From Phoronis australis (lineage: Eukaryota; Phoronida; Phoronidae), in the NCBI GenBank assembly GCA_002633005.1, contig NMRA01001247.1:1-32639 (forward strand): a DNA stretch of 32,639 bases, in the 5' to 3' direction. Within the stretch, counting starts at the first letter, position 1; every line of letters begins with the position of its first letter. The notes beneath the pieces were generated by a model. The model was not told where the DNA came from and did no database searches. It worked only from the letters and a program-made list of their open reading frames with translations. A program made the position numbers and the translations under genes. Shown piece after piece: positions 10,701 through 20,337 of the stretch.

Positions 10701-11796
10701 CTATAAACAAAAAGGTCAAAAGGAATATGTATCAAAGCGGACCAAAATACGAACAAAGTGCAGTTCGTGGGAGTTAAAAGGTCTTGCAAATTGTTGGATG
10801 AACTTGACGTATTTATCGCGGGTTAGTCATAGCTCTTGAGGAATAGTTACTGTTAAAACACATTTATTGTCGGACCTTAACTATATTGTTCGTGATTTGC
10901 ACGTGTTCATTATCTCATTTTTAGTCCTAAAAGGGAAAGTTACTTTGATATTTCTCTTTTTCAACCACCTGATAATGCTGGCGCTGATTTCTTCCACCGG
11001 TCGGTCATCCTTCTTTTCGTGAATCAAACCTTCGTCGTTGTACTCGTCAATGATTCCTAAGAACTTCATCTTTGCACACCAGTAATTATTCTCTTCGTTT
11101 TTCGGTACCAAGACATACAATGATTTCAGTCCCATCTTCTTCAAAGTAACCCAGACAGAGTTACCGAGTTCGGTTTCGTTGGTAACAAGCATACGATTAC
11201 ACAAACAAAGGAGAGATTTTTCTGCGAGAGGCCCAGATGGCGTGTATTGTAAAGGTGAAATCCTAAAATGAAACAGTAAAAACAATTCAATAGCGTAAGC
11301 GACCATGATAGGAATAGACCCTGAAGTGTTCCTCCCATATGCTAGAGAGAAGGGGACGAGTGTTCAATTTATGGAGGAAAAAGAAAATTAGCTCTGATCG
11401 CTCTTCTTAAAATAGTCTTTGCTAGGGGCAATTCGCTTGGACAGAGGGCGGCATGTTTACATGGAGACCTCTAGATGGTGTCAGTTGGAATGAGCATCCT
11501 GAAAGCGCCATCACTTAAACAAACATTGTGTTGCATCATCCACTTTTACGTGTAATCTAAGTCCGAACTTGAGGATGGTTGAGCAAGTTGCCGCCGTTGA
11601 ACTGATATCAAAGAACTCTTACCAAACACAGCTTTAACAAATTGCAAATTCTATGGTAGAAATACATGTAGGTTTTTCTTTCAGTTTTCTGGGCGAGCCC
11701 TCTTGTTGTTGTTACAGTTTAAGCACGTGACAAATGGATCATTTCTAATAGTACAATGTAAGTGCTTGAACCAGGCAGATTCACTTACATATTCAT
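4008..11796 (-). CDS. ATP-grasp amino-acid/dipeptide ligase, copy A (carnosine synthase-like)
   Basis: Spliced on the minus strand: 11796-11789, 11262-10944, 8330-8172, 7855-7637, 4706-4008. It encodes about 467 residues if the ATG at 11796 is used, a normal size for a minimal ATP-grasp ligase. Layout: pre-ATP-grasp domain (about 4-162) with the first beta strand at SLLCLCN, a YLCEELGIPG helix-turn and a KDATQEHVL segment; ATP-binding lobe with the MKPACGSGAVG loop (Lys near 190); C-terminal lobe with MEFLQGIKYEVD, a metal-binding Glu in YNVEF (near 314) and LEINARPG (Glu 328, Asn 330, Arg 332). Such enzymes activate a carboxylate as acyl phosphate with ATP and join it to an amine, probably in the cytosol. 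I see no signal peptide or membrane segment. Every domain element is present and no frame is broken. The substrate cannot be read from sequence. Introns 2 and 4 carry transposons absent from copy B. Confidence 0.85.
4727..4818 (+). repeat. Left copy of direct repeat flanking foldback element
   Basis: The segment with GTACATCCTGGACGAAAAC through GATTTCCAGAA recurs in the same orientation at 7336-7442 on the other side of the foldback element. Copy B has it once (about 26237-26345). The left copy has a short deletion relative to the right. Confidence 0.75.
4838..7329. mobile_element. Foldback element with tandem-repeat arms in intron 4 of copy A
   Basis: The left arm (about 4838-5560) and right arm (about 6575-7329) are inverted copies. 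Terminal blocks AACCTGGATTTACTGGATA and GTAGCCTAGG near 4855-4910 match, reversed, TATCCAGCAAATCCAGGTT and CCTAGGCTAC near 7250-7296. Inside each arm are diverged tandem units of roughly 150-200 bp containing ATGCAAATTA. The centre (about 5560-6575) shows no recognisable transposase; weak frames there look like chance. Copy B lacks the element. Long arms made of tandem repeats are typical of foldback-type non-autonomous transposons. Confidence 0.75.
7336..7442 (+). repeat. Right copy of direct repeat flanking foldback element
   Basis: Direct repeat of 4727-4818, again GTACATCCTGGACGAAAAC through GATTTCCAGA. This copy keeps the AAACTTAAATTACTT part that copy B also has, so it is probably the ancestral intron sequence and the left copy the derived one. 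Confidence 0.75.
7637..7855 (-). CDS. Copy A exon 4: ATP-binding lobe
   Basis: A 219-nt exon (73 codons) that starts YGVPSYSV after an ATTTCAG acceptor and ends before GTAAGC. It holds VVMKPACGSGAVGC, the lysine and glycine-rich loop that contact ATP phosphates in this fold. From 7681 inward it is identical to copy B at every base. Confidence 0.85.
8172..8330 (-). CDS. Copy A exon 3: LGIPG segment
   Basis: A 159-nt exon (53 codons) between an acceptor CTACCGCCAG and donor GTAAGA. It carries FFGDFSSMVGAYLCEELGIPG, the segment that in ATP-grasp ligases reads as a hydrophobic helix ending in LG.PG, followed by the charged KDAT region. Phase 0 at both ends. It differs from copy B at 8 of 53 residues, including Gly to Asp within LGIPG. 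Confidence 0.82.
8820..10523. mobile_element. 1.7-kb TIR transposon in intron 2 of copy A
   Basis: Terminal inverted repeats of roughly 150 bp (about 8820-8960 and 10395-10523), packed with inverted TGTAACA/TGTTACA motifs and sharing a GCCTCTCCTAAAATGTAAC-like core. It is bounded by a 7-bp direct repeat ATGCTCT (8813-8819 and 10524-10530). Copy B has the empty site (GTACTCT near 28963). The interior encodes nothing recognisable; the 106-codon minus frame 9549-9869 resembles no transposase I know. Superfamily is uncertain; a 7-8 bp duplication would suit hAT or related families. Confidence 0.85.
10944..11262 (-). CDS. Copy A exon 2: N-terminal domain
   Basis: This 319-nt exon begins after TTCATTTTAG and ends before GTAACT. 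The first base completes the split Met codon, followed by 106 codons. It encodes strand one (SLLCLCN), a helix, strand two (LYVLVP) and the helix leading into exon 3. The frame stays open past the donor, but splicing at GTAACT joins in phase to a classical ligase pattern and is conserved in copy B. Confidence 0.8.
11290..11640. other. Intron 1 of copy A
   Basis: Part of the 526-bp first intron. I see no gene or repeat. The matching intron in copy B is about 1.25 kb longer. A minus-strand frame at 11141-11338 overlapping the acceptor is a shadow of exon 2. Confidence 0.4.
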
Positions 11797-11866
11797 GATT
11801 AGATATCCGGTCAAAGCACCCAGTGGATAGTCAGTGATTTCCACGAGATTGTTATCCAGTGTTTAT
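11789..11866 (-). other. Copy A leader exon with start codon
   Basis: The minus strand reads ATG AAT AT followed by the donor GTAAGT at 11788, and the next exon starts with G, so the protein would begin Met-Asn-Met. Only the last 8 nt are coding. The rest matches the B leader exon but with several indels. The position of B's acceptor AG reads CG here (11868-11867), so the 5' limit in A is uncertain. Confidence 0.5.
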
Positions 11867-11929
11867 CGGTGAAATGAAATGAAGCAATAAAACAGCAGAT
11901 TAAATTAAGCCCGCATCGCCTTCATTGCA

Positions 11930-12572
11930 AGCTAATACACTGTAGGTAATGAACCATTTATGCAGCGAAAATGTATTTCGCTACGTATATGTTCATTCTA
12001 CTTTTTGCCTGATGATGAGACATGCAGTCTCGACATATAGCTTGTGCTTTAATTTGCTTGTTTGTTATGTCTCGGTGCTTTGCTATAATTGCTGCACACC
12101 TGAAGAAAAGACATTGCTTCGACACTACCGGGGTTTTCCGTACATGACCCCACGGGCGTGTATTTGGAAAATAACAGATATTTGGATTAAGGTGACGAAA
12201 AGTCATAGCCTTGACTGATATGAAAATATCAGCAATTTTTTCCATAAAACTGTGTTTTTTTAATTTTAATTTTAAGTTAGTTAATACATAGTTTGCCAAC
12301 ATCTTGTTCGTTTTTATCGATGATAAATGCTCCACAAAACTGTATCTGTGGCTAAAAGTTGATTGGGTTTTTAAGAGGACATTTTCCGAATTAACGCCTT
12401 ACAATCTGGACACTTGAAACAAGAAGTTCTAACACCAAATAATTGCCCATGGGCGTTTATTGGGCATAATTTTCCAAATAAACACCCGTTGGAGTTTCAT
12501 TGGGAGAGCTTATCTACGGAAAATCCTGGTACGAGGGTCTTAGTACCAAGGTTTCCAACAAAAAGTTTAGCC

Positions 12573-12577
<5 letters not shown>
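11930..12577. other. Spacer upstream of copy A
   Basis: Similarity to the copy B upstream region ends near 11930. The opposing frames at 11949-12218 and 11958-12335 overlap each other and match no family I recognise. I see no TATA box placed well enough to call a promoter. Confidence 0.35.
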
Positions 12578-12611
<34 letters not shown>

Positions 12612-12674
12612 TGTGTGTATATATATATTTATATATATGTTTGACACACACACACACACACATCCATATACATA

Positions 12675-12734
<60 letters not shown>

Positions 12735-12791
12735 TGTGTGACATGTGACATACATATATATGTTTGACACACACACACGTATGTATATGGA

Positions 12792-12827
<36 letters not shown>

Positions 12828-12885
12828 TGTGTCTGTGTGACATACATGCATGTACATACATGCATACGTGCGTACGTACATACGC
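12578..12885 (+). repeat. GT/AC microsatellite cluster
   Basis: Long GT runs alternate with short TATATA and ACACAC runs (12578-12617, 12645-12662, 12676-12740, 12765-12778, 12793-12840), then a CATACATGCATGTACATACA tail. Open His/Thr-rich and Cys/Val-rich frames over it are artefacts of the dinucleotide repeat. The GT-to-AC switches near 12640 and 12766 make it able to form hairpins. Confidence 0.95.
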
Positions 12886-12922
12886 AGGCTTCCTGTCTTC
12901 TATGAGCCTGGTGAGTATGAGG

Positions 12923-13174
12923 TTTGTTCCTGAGTCTCTCATTGATTTCTGTCATATGCAAAGGCTGGGAGCCGACTTTATGAATAGAGATGCAACCTAC
13001 TTGTGCAAGTAGGCCTACTGCACGTTATGCGCTCGTTACTTCGAGGAGTCCATGTTCACGAAAAACAAGCTGGTATGGAATGCAGCACCAACAATATTTG
13101 ATGCCCCAAATCCACCAAAAACGAAGATGTCAAAAAGTTCTCCGGAAATTATGTATATTACGGCTCTGGAATAG
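12923..13174 (+). pseudogene. Degenerate THAP zinc-finger fragment
   Basis: From 13013 the frame reads ..LCARYFEESMF.. then NAAPTIFDAPNPP and a stop at 13172. This matches the C-terminal half of a THAP DNA-binding domain (Cys-x-x-His-Phe, then A-V-P-T-I-F). The histidine zinc ligand is Tyr here. The same frame upstream gives RLGADFMNRDATYLC, which could be the preceding part, but a TAG at 13010-13012 within a near-palindrome interrupts it. The N-terminal zinc cysteines are not visible. THAP domains occur in transcription regulators and P-element-like transposases. Probably dead, or one exon of a decayed gene. Confidence 0.55.
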
Positions 13175-13239
13175 ACTCATTTGCTTGTCTGATTATAGCC
13201 TCATGAAGCTAAATATTTTACTGGGGCATCGCGTGTAGA

Positions 13240-14200
13240 AAGGACAATTGGTCAAAACCTGTTTCTCAAACTTTCACTAAGGTTGATCAGATTGAAACAT
13301 TTTATGAAAGGTTAACCTGTGATTTGGAGAGAACCAAACTCATGGATCTTTCAGAGTCTGAATGGGGGTCTGAAATTTTGATCCAACCTAAATTATTTGA
13401 AACGAACTACCAAACAAAATTTTGTTTAAAAATTAACATTTCTAGCGAAAAAAATCCATATTCTCTCAATTTAGATGTAGAGTCTTGCCGCAGAAAGTGT
13501 AAACTGCACGTTTTGGAATATTACTAGTATTGAGGAGCGTTTGTGTGATTTTTGTACTGTCCTAAGCATAAAAGATGTACTCATTTTCTTTGATCTTGTG
13601 TTCTCAACATTGATCTCAGAACAGCCTCTTCGCAAGTGTCACGTTAGTTTGTCCCAACTATGCTGAGCGAAGGACTCAGAATCAGTTTGCTTCTCTGTAA
13701 GTAAATTACTTTTCAGCTTTATTTATAACGCATTTCTTTGGCGAAAAGAGCTGTTGTGTATTAGTTAATTAAGAGAGTGAGAAAATTGGTTAGATTTTCT
13801 TGTTGTCTTGGTATATGTGTTGCCTATTTTGCACGTTTTTTGAAATTGTGATTAATATAAGCCCCAGTTGTGACTAGGTAACAGATTATGATCTCGTGAT
13901 TAAACCCCAACTTACCTGAAATATTTACTGTTATTGATAAGAGGAACAGTGGGTATGTGAAAGTAAATTTTGGTCATGCAAGTCTTTTTATTACAGTTTA
14001 GTATCAAGTTGTGGGTATAGTGAATATTTTGATTGCTGTTCAGAACTTCTTAAAACATTTTGTCATGACATTTTGGAACTTTGACTAGTTATGAGCGTAA
14101 GTTCTGAGTTATTCTACAGATTAGCAACAGACTTGTAACTATTGGTGATTATAGTAGTAGAGTGGGGAGTTTTCCATGTACTGGCATGTCACCAAGAAAT
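13240..14200. other. Spacer with weak frame after THAP fragment
   Basis: A plus-strand frame runs to a stop at 13527, beginning upstream of the ATG at 13342, with a hydrophilic peptide of no recognisable family. It might belong with the THAP fragment as a degraded transposase, but nothing catalytic is visible. The motif CTGTAAGTAAATTA at 13696 recurs at 14399, each time looking like a splice donor. The rest shows nothing. Confidence 0.25.
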
Positions 14201-14202
14201 AA

Positions 14203-14421
14203 TGGAATGTTCCAAAATTATATGTGAGGGTGCACCAAAATGAATTGCAATATTGTGGCAGTGATGAAGAGTCTTGCTTTCTTCTTTTTACTTGTGTGAC
14301 ACCCACTGCACAATTGTCAAAAATATTTGGTTGCCCTGGTGAGCACAAGAATCGATCCAAAGAGGGTGAGATTCTGTCAAGTGGTTCCAGATATATGTCT
14401 GTAAGTAAATTATGCTATTAG
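14203..14421 (+). CDS. Possible exon, unknown product
   Basis: An open frame follows a TAA at 14200-14202 and reads LYVRVHQNELQYCGSDEES, a hydrophobic strand, then a Lys/Glu-rich part ending just before a donor-like CTGTAAGTAAAT at 14399. The acid-to-hydrophobic pattern looks more protein-like than neighbouring frames, but I recognise no domain and no acceptor stands out. Could be chance. Confidence 0.2.
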   Translation, partial: WNVPKLYVRVHQNELQYCGSDEESCFLLFTCVTPTAQLSKIFGCPGEHKNRSKEGEILSSGSRYMSVSKLCY

Positions 14422-15504
14422 GCCAAACGAGGTCATTTTTGCCTGTGTCAGTGTCGTAAAAGCATCCCAAAATTGCCATGTGGAACTAAAGTGCCGACTG
14501 TAGCTAAAACTTGCACACTCGTCCGCTTAGGCCCTGTACTCTTTCTCAGAACACCAGAACATTTAGAACCCGGGACACATAGAACCCGGAATCGGGGACG
14601 CGAAAAATCCCGGAGCCAAAGTTACGCTCCCGTTAGTACATTTTCAGCATGTGAGTTTTCCTCAAAACTACAAATGCAACATTTTTCAGTTCGTTATTTT
14701 ATCACTAACAAAATGAAAACAAACAATTAGATGACACACAAGAAAGGATGACTAATGCTTTCATTAGTTGTCAGATTGAACGTACTATATGTGACGACCA
14801 ATAAGTGTTCATAACTCGAGATCAACTAATAAACTAATTGTCAAATAATGTTTGCAGGTGTTCAATTTAACAAATTGGTCGACTGGTGGGTTGTATTTAC
14901 ACTGTAGGTGTTCATGATTTGAAATCAGCAATTGTAAGCACTTTAAACAAATTCCAAAATAATATGGGATTTTCAAAAATATCAAAATCGTTTTTCCCAA
15001 TTCGACTGAAAACGTCTGGAATAGATACTGTACCTTTTGTTATTGTGATTTCATTTCAGTTGTTTACTTTGCAAAAATTATTTGTTCATTAGCTGTAAGT
15101 AACTTTCAAAAACTGTCGTTCCATGTGACAAATGGCATTTCTCACATGGAACATTGCGTTCTCACATGTGAGATATTTTCAATTGTGCCATGGGGTCAGA
15201 AAACAAATGGCACAAGGCATAAGCGGTCCATTTGTAACATGTCTCTTTTTATCGAAATTAGTAAAAGTGAATTTTATGTGATTTTAGCTGAATGTCATAA
15301 AACTGTATTTTTATTAGCAAATTGCATTGCTTACAGCACGTCTTCAATTGATAGTTAGAAAATTACAGATGTCTGTGTTTAACTATTCAGTGATTATAAA
15401 AACACTTTAGAAACAATTACACACATAGTAGGCTTCAAGATGATGCCCATCACTCAGCGATAAGACGAAGCGAAACGTGTCGGTGCATATGTTCGACGTT
15501 TAAG
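14422..15504. other. AT-rich spacer
   Basis: No convincing gene. At 14565-14600 there is a short tandem of GAACCCGGGA-like units, and at 15118-15200 inverted CACATG and TGGCA motifs that could fold. Open frames here (14473-14730, 14886-15092, 15125-15358) show no domain. Confidence 0.35.
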
Positions 15505-15809
15505 ATGCAACCATCGAGGAAGTGAGTGCACTCGTAGCAGACAATGTGGCATCAACGACTGCTGAGAGAAAACACAACTGCCTGCTACACAAAGAAGGCT
15601 CTTCGAACAATAAAAACAAAAGTGATGTGAATACAGAAAATGGACCCAGTCGTTTTAGTCAGCCTTTGCGCACTGTTCCGGTAGAGGTCATGAACAGCCG
15701 TCTTAACCTGATCATTCATGCTATACTCGAAGATGCCAGGACAAAAACGTATATGAACAGTGACGTGGCTTCCCAGTTGTGCAGTCAACATGCTCAGAGG
15801 ACAAGATAA
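15505..15809 (+). CDS. Exon-like frame, weak Tctex1 dynein light chain resemblance
   Basis: After a possible acceptor (GACGTTTAAG) the frame reads ATIEEVSALVADN, a Lys/Asn-rich linker, GPSRF, then LNLIIHAILEDARTKTY and VASQLCSQHA, with a stop at 15807-15809. The order RF, an II..ILE helix, a Tyr and an A..LC helix is what the first half of a Tctex1 domain looks like. Two frames over, 15789-15907 reads on through FKRRIYAIQQLWTEIAIG, where Tctex1 has its RYKxVxxVxIG strand, so a frameshift could have broken a domain. The likeness is loose. It could be a decayed retrocopy or an unrelated frame. Confidence 0.25.
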
Positions 15810-15907
15810 CAGTTTTTAAACGACGGATATATGCAATACAGCAGTTATGGACAGAAATCGCAATTGGATTGTTACCCCGAAGTGCATTTACTCCGAAGGT
15901 TCCTTAA

Positions 15908-16064
15908 CAGTGGCGGATTTAGAAGGGGGCCAAGGGGGGCATGCCCCCCCTAAAACTCTCCTAGATTCCATTTGGCAATTCGAGGGTGTGAATGTCTGAC
16001 GGGCAAAATCCTGGCTAATACTCTGCCCTGGCCCCCCTTACTAAAAATCCTGGATCCGCCCCTG
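15908..16064. mobile_element. MITE with CAGTGGCGGAT termini, copy 1
   Basis: A 157-bp element that starts CAGTGGCGGATTTAG and ends TGGATCCGCCCCTG, its inverse with mismatches. It is closely similar along its length to 21454-21609. Flanks TTCCTTAA and CTTACTTT give no clear target duplication. The termini resemble hAT-type ends, but the superfamily is inferred. Confidence 0.85.
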
Positions 16065-16300
16065 CTTACTTTTTTCGGAATATCGGAGTAAAAACGCAAT
16101 ACGCATCGCTTATTGTGCTCTTACTCCAAAAGACCACCTATTACACCAATTGCCGGCTACTGCAACGTTGGATCAATATATTTCGAATGAATGAGTCGCT
16201 TCAGAAACTAATAGCTGCGCTGTGATATGCATGTGCCTCTTCCGGCCTACGGATTATGAGATAGTGCGTCAATTGGGAAACAATAGTTGTTGGTCGAATA
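16065..16300. other. Spacer between MITEs
   Basis: No gene or repeat seen; a minus-strand frame 16201-16437 crosses the next MITE boundary and is not credible. Confidence 0.35.
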
Positions 16301-16694
16301 GGGCTGTCCCGGATTTTACGGCGATTGAAATCTCCTTTGTCCCGGAAATAAGAAAGCGCGAAACCTCCTCTTGAAATCAGGCACATTTTCTTGTCTGTTA
16401 TACGTGTCGGAAAGGCGAAAATTTTCTGATCACGCATTCACGCATTCATGCAGTTTATCAAACTTTCTTACGTCGGAGTTGCAGCCCACAGCACCGGTAG
16501 TAATATTTTGTTGGCACTGGGAGAACAAACATAGTAATGCAACCGAGAAAAATAGTAAACATCAGACAACAACAAACAACAAGTGAAACTCCAGTGGCAT
16601 GAAAGCGAGGCAGCAAATGGGCGTGACAAATGTTTACGGCATTGTGGGTAAATACAGCAACATTAGAGTGTCGCTGTTTAATCCGGGACGGCCC
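16301..16694. mobile_element. 394-bp MITE with GGGCTGTCCCGGATT ends
   Basis: The left end GGGCTGTCCCGGATTTTACG and the right end, read on the other strand, GGGCCGTCCCGGATTAAACA form inverted repeats of about 25 bp, with TA on both sides (16299-16300 and 16695-16696). A TA duplication would suit a Tc1/mariner-like MITE, but the flanking AATA/TATT is itself symmetrical, so the exact end is ambiguous. No coding capacity. Confidence 0.75.
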
Positions 16695-16774
16695 TATTTG
16701 GACCCAAGTTTGTCACAGTTATACCAACAATGTCAAATATAGTTCTACAAATATTGCTGCTCTCTACTTCAACA

Positions 16775-19700
16775 CAGTACACTCTGGGTTGGGCCTTGCA
16801 GAAACCCCCGAAAATGTCAACCACCTTACAATGTATAGGGCCATTGGACATTTGAGCTGGATTAGATATGCTACGTGCCAGTTAAAACTAATATAAAACG
16901 AACGATAGTACCGCACCTAACACCGAATGGCCCATGACAGGCAAATTCTACTCTTTAAAGGGTCCGCTAGAAACACAAAAAGACCCTCAAAATGAGCGAG
17001 CTCATGCATTCGAGGTACCACAGAAACAATTCCATGTGAGTCACTAACTACTCAATACCCCCATGGCAGATAAAATACACTCTGACGTGTAGATGACCGA
17101 AATCCCCAAAACCTCAACAACGGTATGCCATTGAAATTTTGAGCTACATTAGATATTTGAGGTACCACAATAAACACTACCATATGATTCAAATAGAAGT
17201 TACTGGTTATTGAATGACCTGTGACAGACAAAGCCATCCTGGGTTGTGCGTGCCAGCCCCAGAAATCGCAACCACATACATGTAATTCTGTTGAAGTGTG
17301 TCATATGTTAATTGGATAATGAAAATCCCGTTTAAATCTTGGTAGAGTTTTTTGGTAGAGTTTTGTAGAATTAAGAATTTCTATAAGGAGGTGTGATCAC
17401 GTGTTTAGTTTGCAGCTCATGGAGAATTCTTGTATTTCCGTAATACTCCCGCGTGTACTGAATTCTCTCCTTGCCTAAAACTAATAATATAAGTTTTACA
17501 CTGACTGCCAAATGGATGGTGGCAAAAAGTAAGCATTTTGGAAAATACCTGATAACACTAAAACTTTGGGATACTAAGAACTGTCAATAAAACAACCCAT
17601 TAAGGGATGATTAAGACTGCAGCTACTGTAGCATTTTGGGTTATGGAAACGGGCAGCAGGTAAATCAAACATACTTCAGCGACACCACATGACCCCTTAA
17701 TTTACGTTAGATCGAGGAACCATGAAATTTTTTCCAAGAAGTCCTTCCATTGCATTTCCTACTAAACAATGTTTTAAAGAAATGCAGCAAACGTGTTTTT
17801 AAAGTCTTATTTAATCACAATAAATAGTCATCAAAGCACTTTCAAACAGCAACAATCACAATAACATCCGTGTCACAGGCTCTGATTAATGCATTGCCAT
17901 TTGAATTGGCTAAGTGGAAGGTTAGAACATGTCGACCTATTCATAGGAAACTTGAGAATCTGCTAGATGATCAGCTGCCATGGTACCGTTATAAGAAATG
18001 CGAATACAGTTGCCGCCATGTGAAACAATAAGTGTTTTATCCAGAAGAAATAGTCCATACAATGCATAGGTCTTTCTGCCATTCTTGTTGGAAGAAAGTT
18101 GCAAAACCGTCGTTAAATTGTCCCGTTCTGCATACCAGGAGTGTTTCAACAAGACACTTCTGGGTGTTAAATTCATGTTACGTTGTTTTACGGACAGAAG
18201 TTACATTTTTCCTAAATGAAAACTTCAGATCCTAAAAACAGTTGTGTTTATGTAACGTTGTTATTTTGTACTATTAACCTATAGCAACTGTTGTCGGTAG
18301 TAACTGACTAGCCGCTGAAATAAGATAATTAAGTTTTTCGTTTTTTTTTTAACCCCGTTGAGTACTTCATGTTGCTGACAGCGCATTGTGTACTTGCCAA
18401 TTGTCCCGCTCTTTGCGGACTGTCTGGTTTTCAATCTTTCCGCCATTCCGCCTCCCCATTTAATTGTCTCACTTTTTGACGCACGGCTAAATTGACACAC
18501 TATCATATTCTATTGTACACTGTAAATACTCTCGCAACATAGCCATATTTTTCCGCTCGACTTAAATGAAAAACGGGGCAGTTTCTAAGGCTCATTATGC
18601 TTTGCTGCAGTCTTAATCATCACTAAATGTGTTGTTTTGACAGTTTCTGGTATCCCATTAGTATTATTAGGTATTTTATAAAACGTTTACTTTCCACAAT
18701 CATCCATTTTGGCACTCAGTTTGACGCTGTTATTAATGTTAAGCAAGTTGAGAGCTCAGAGACCCGAACGTATTACGGTAATATATGAATTCGCTATGAA
18801 CAGCAAACAATGCGCGTGACCACAAGACCTTCCTTATGAAAATTCTTGATTATACGAAACTCTACCAAGACTTAATCGGGATCTTCATTGTCTAATTTAT
18901 CACAGTTTCAACAGAATTACATGTACGTGGATGAGCTTTCTGGGGCTGGCACGCACAACTCATAGTGGGCTTTGTCTTCCACAGGCCATTAACTAACCAG
19001 TAACTTCTATATGAATCACATAGAGTTGTTTATAGTGGTATCTCGAAAGTATGAGCTATCTCCTTTTGGGCGTCGTTTTTGAATTTATGTCGGACCCTTT
19101 CCAGAGAACGTTTTGTCTGTCATGTGCTATTCGGTGTGTATTGCGGCACGATTGTTGATTATTTAAATCTGATTTTGTAATCAGTTTTAGACGGTACCTC
19201 AAATATCTAGTGTAGCTCAAATTTTCAATGGCCTACCATGGTTGAGTGAGATTTTTTTGGATTTCTGGAGGGCACAACCCAAAGTGTATTTTGTCTCATA
19301 GGACATTCCTGACCGGTGACAGATTTTCATTCACATGGAATTTGTTTTTGTGGTACCTCGGATGTAGGAGCTAGATCATTTTGGGGGACATTTTTGGTTT
19401 CTAGCGGACCCTTTCCATAGCAAACTTTGTCTGGCATGGGTCATTTGTGGTCCAGTATTGTAGTACAGTTCGTTTTAAATCAGTTTTAGCTGGTACCTCG
19501 AATATTTTAACTAGCTCAAATTTTCAATGGCAAACCGTGGTTGACATTTTTGGGGTTTCTAACGGGCACAACCCAGAGTGTATTTTGTCTGTCATGGCGC
19601 ATTTAGTGAACAGTGACATGTATTGAAACACATGGAATTGGTCTTTTGTGGTACTTCGAATGTATGAGCTAGATCACTTTTCAATGGGGGGTCTCATTTT

Positions 19701-19990
19701 GGTTTGTGGCGGACCCTTTCCAAAGAGCAGTTTGTCTGTCATGGGTCATTTGGTGTTCAGTGTGGTACTATTGTTTGTTTTAAATCAGTTTTAGCTGGTA
19801 CCTCGAATATTTAATCCGGCAGCTCAAAGTTTGAATGTCATACGGTGGTTGACATTTTTGGGGTATCTAGCGGCCAAAACCCAGAGTGTACTTTGTCTGT
19901 AATGGGGCATTCAGTGATCAGTGACATAAAGTGAATCGTGTGTATTTTCGGGTACCTCGAATGTATGAGCTTTTACCTATACGATTTTGG
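16775..19990. mobile_element. 3.2-kb foldback element with about 300-bp tandem units
   Basis: The left arm (about 16775-17645) is the reverse complement of the right arm (about 18595-19990). Matching anchors include ACATGTAATTCTGTTG at 17278 with CAACAGAATTACATGT at 18909, and TGATTAAGACTGCAG at 17608 with CTGCAGTCTTAATCA at 18605. The outer parts contain tandem units near 300 bp, marked by GGTACCTCGAAT and a GGTTGACATTTTTGGGG-like motif: about two units on the left and three on the right (19243, 19541, 19846). The spacer 17645-18595 shows no transposase. Same architecture as the element in copy A intron 4, but unrelated sequence. Confidence 0.8.
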
Positions 19991-20337
19991 GAACTGAAAT
20001 AGGGACTGCTCGAAGAAAAAGTTTGATAACGGGGGTATTTGTTCGATTTGGAAGGAATTAAACACATCGACAACCTCCTAAGGTGTTCCTTTATGCGCAA
20101 AAGGTATTTATAACAACGTGACTTTGATGGTTTAGTCGGTGCGAGGCATAATTCTCCGAAAAGCTTCCGGCGTACAGAGCCCCTATAGCCTCTGCATCGC
20201 CTCTGGTTCGGGCCAACAGAGGCGATGGTCATTGCCTACCGATATCTATGCGACGAGCTTGTGACCTAGTTTCCGTGGGTAGCTCAGACGGCAGACGTGC
20301 ATTTCCGTATGTACTGAGGAAGACTCTAACAGCCGTC
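19990..20337. other. Spacer between mobile elements
   Basis: No gene recognised. A minus-strand frame 19918-20232 straddles the foldback edge. The GTGGGTAGCTCAGACGGCAG stretch at 20275 recalls a tRNA A box, but no acceptor stem or B box follows. Confidence 0.35.

Noticed and set aside
10881-10943. Extension of exon 2 of copy A past GTAACT to the frame's own stop
   Set aside because: The tails of A and B diverge right after the donor, while splicing there joins in phase to the conserved exon 3 in both copies.
12500-12961. Long His/Thr-rich and Cys/Val-rich open frames
   Set aside because: They are translations of the GT/AC microsatellite on either strand and have no coding character outside it.
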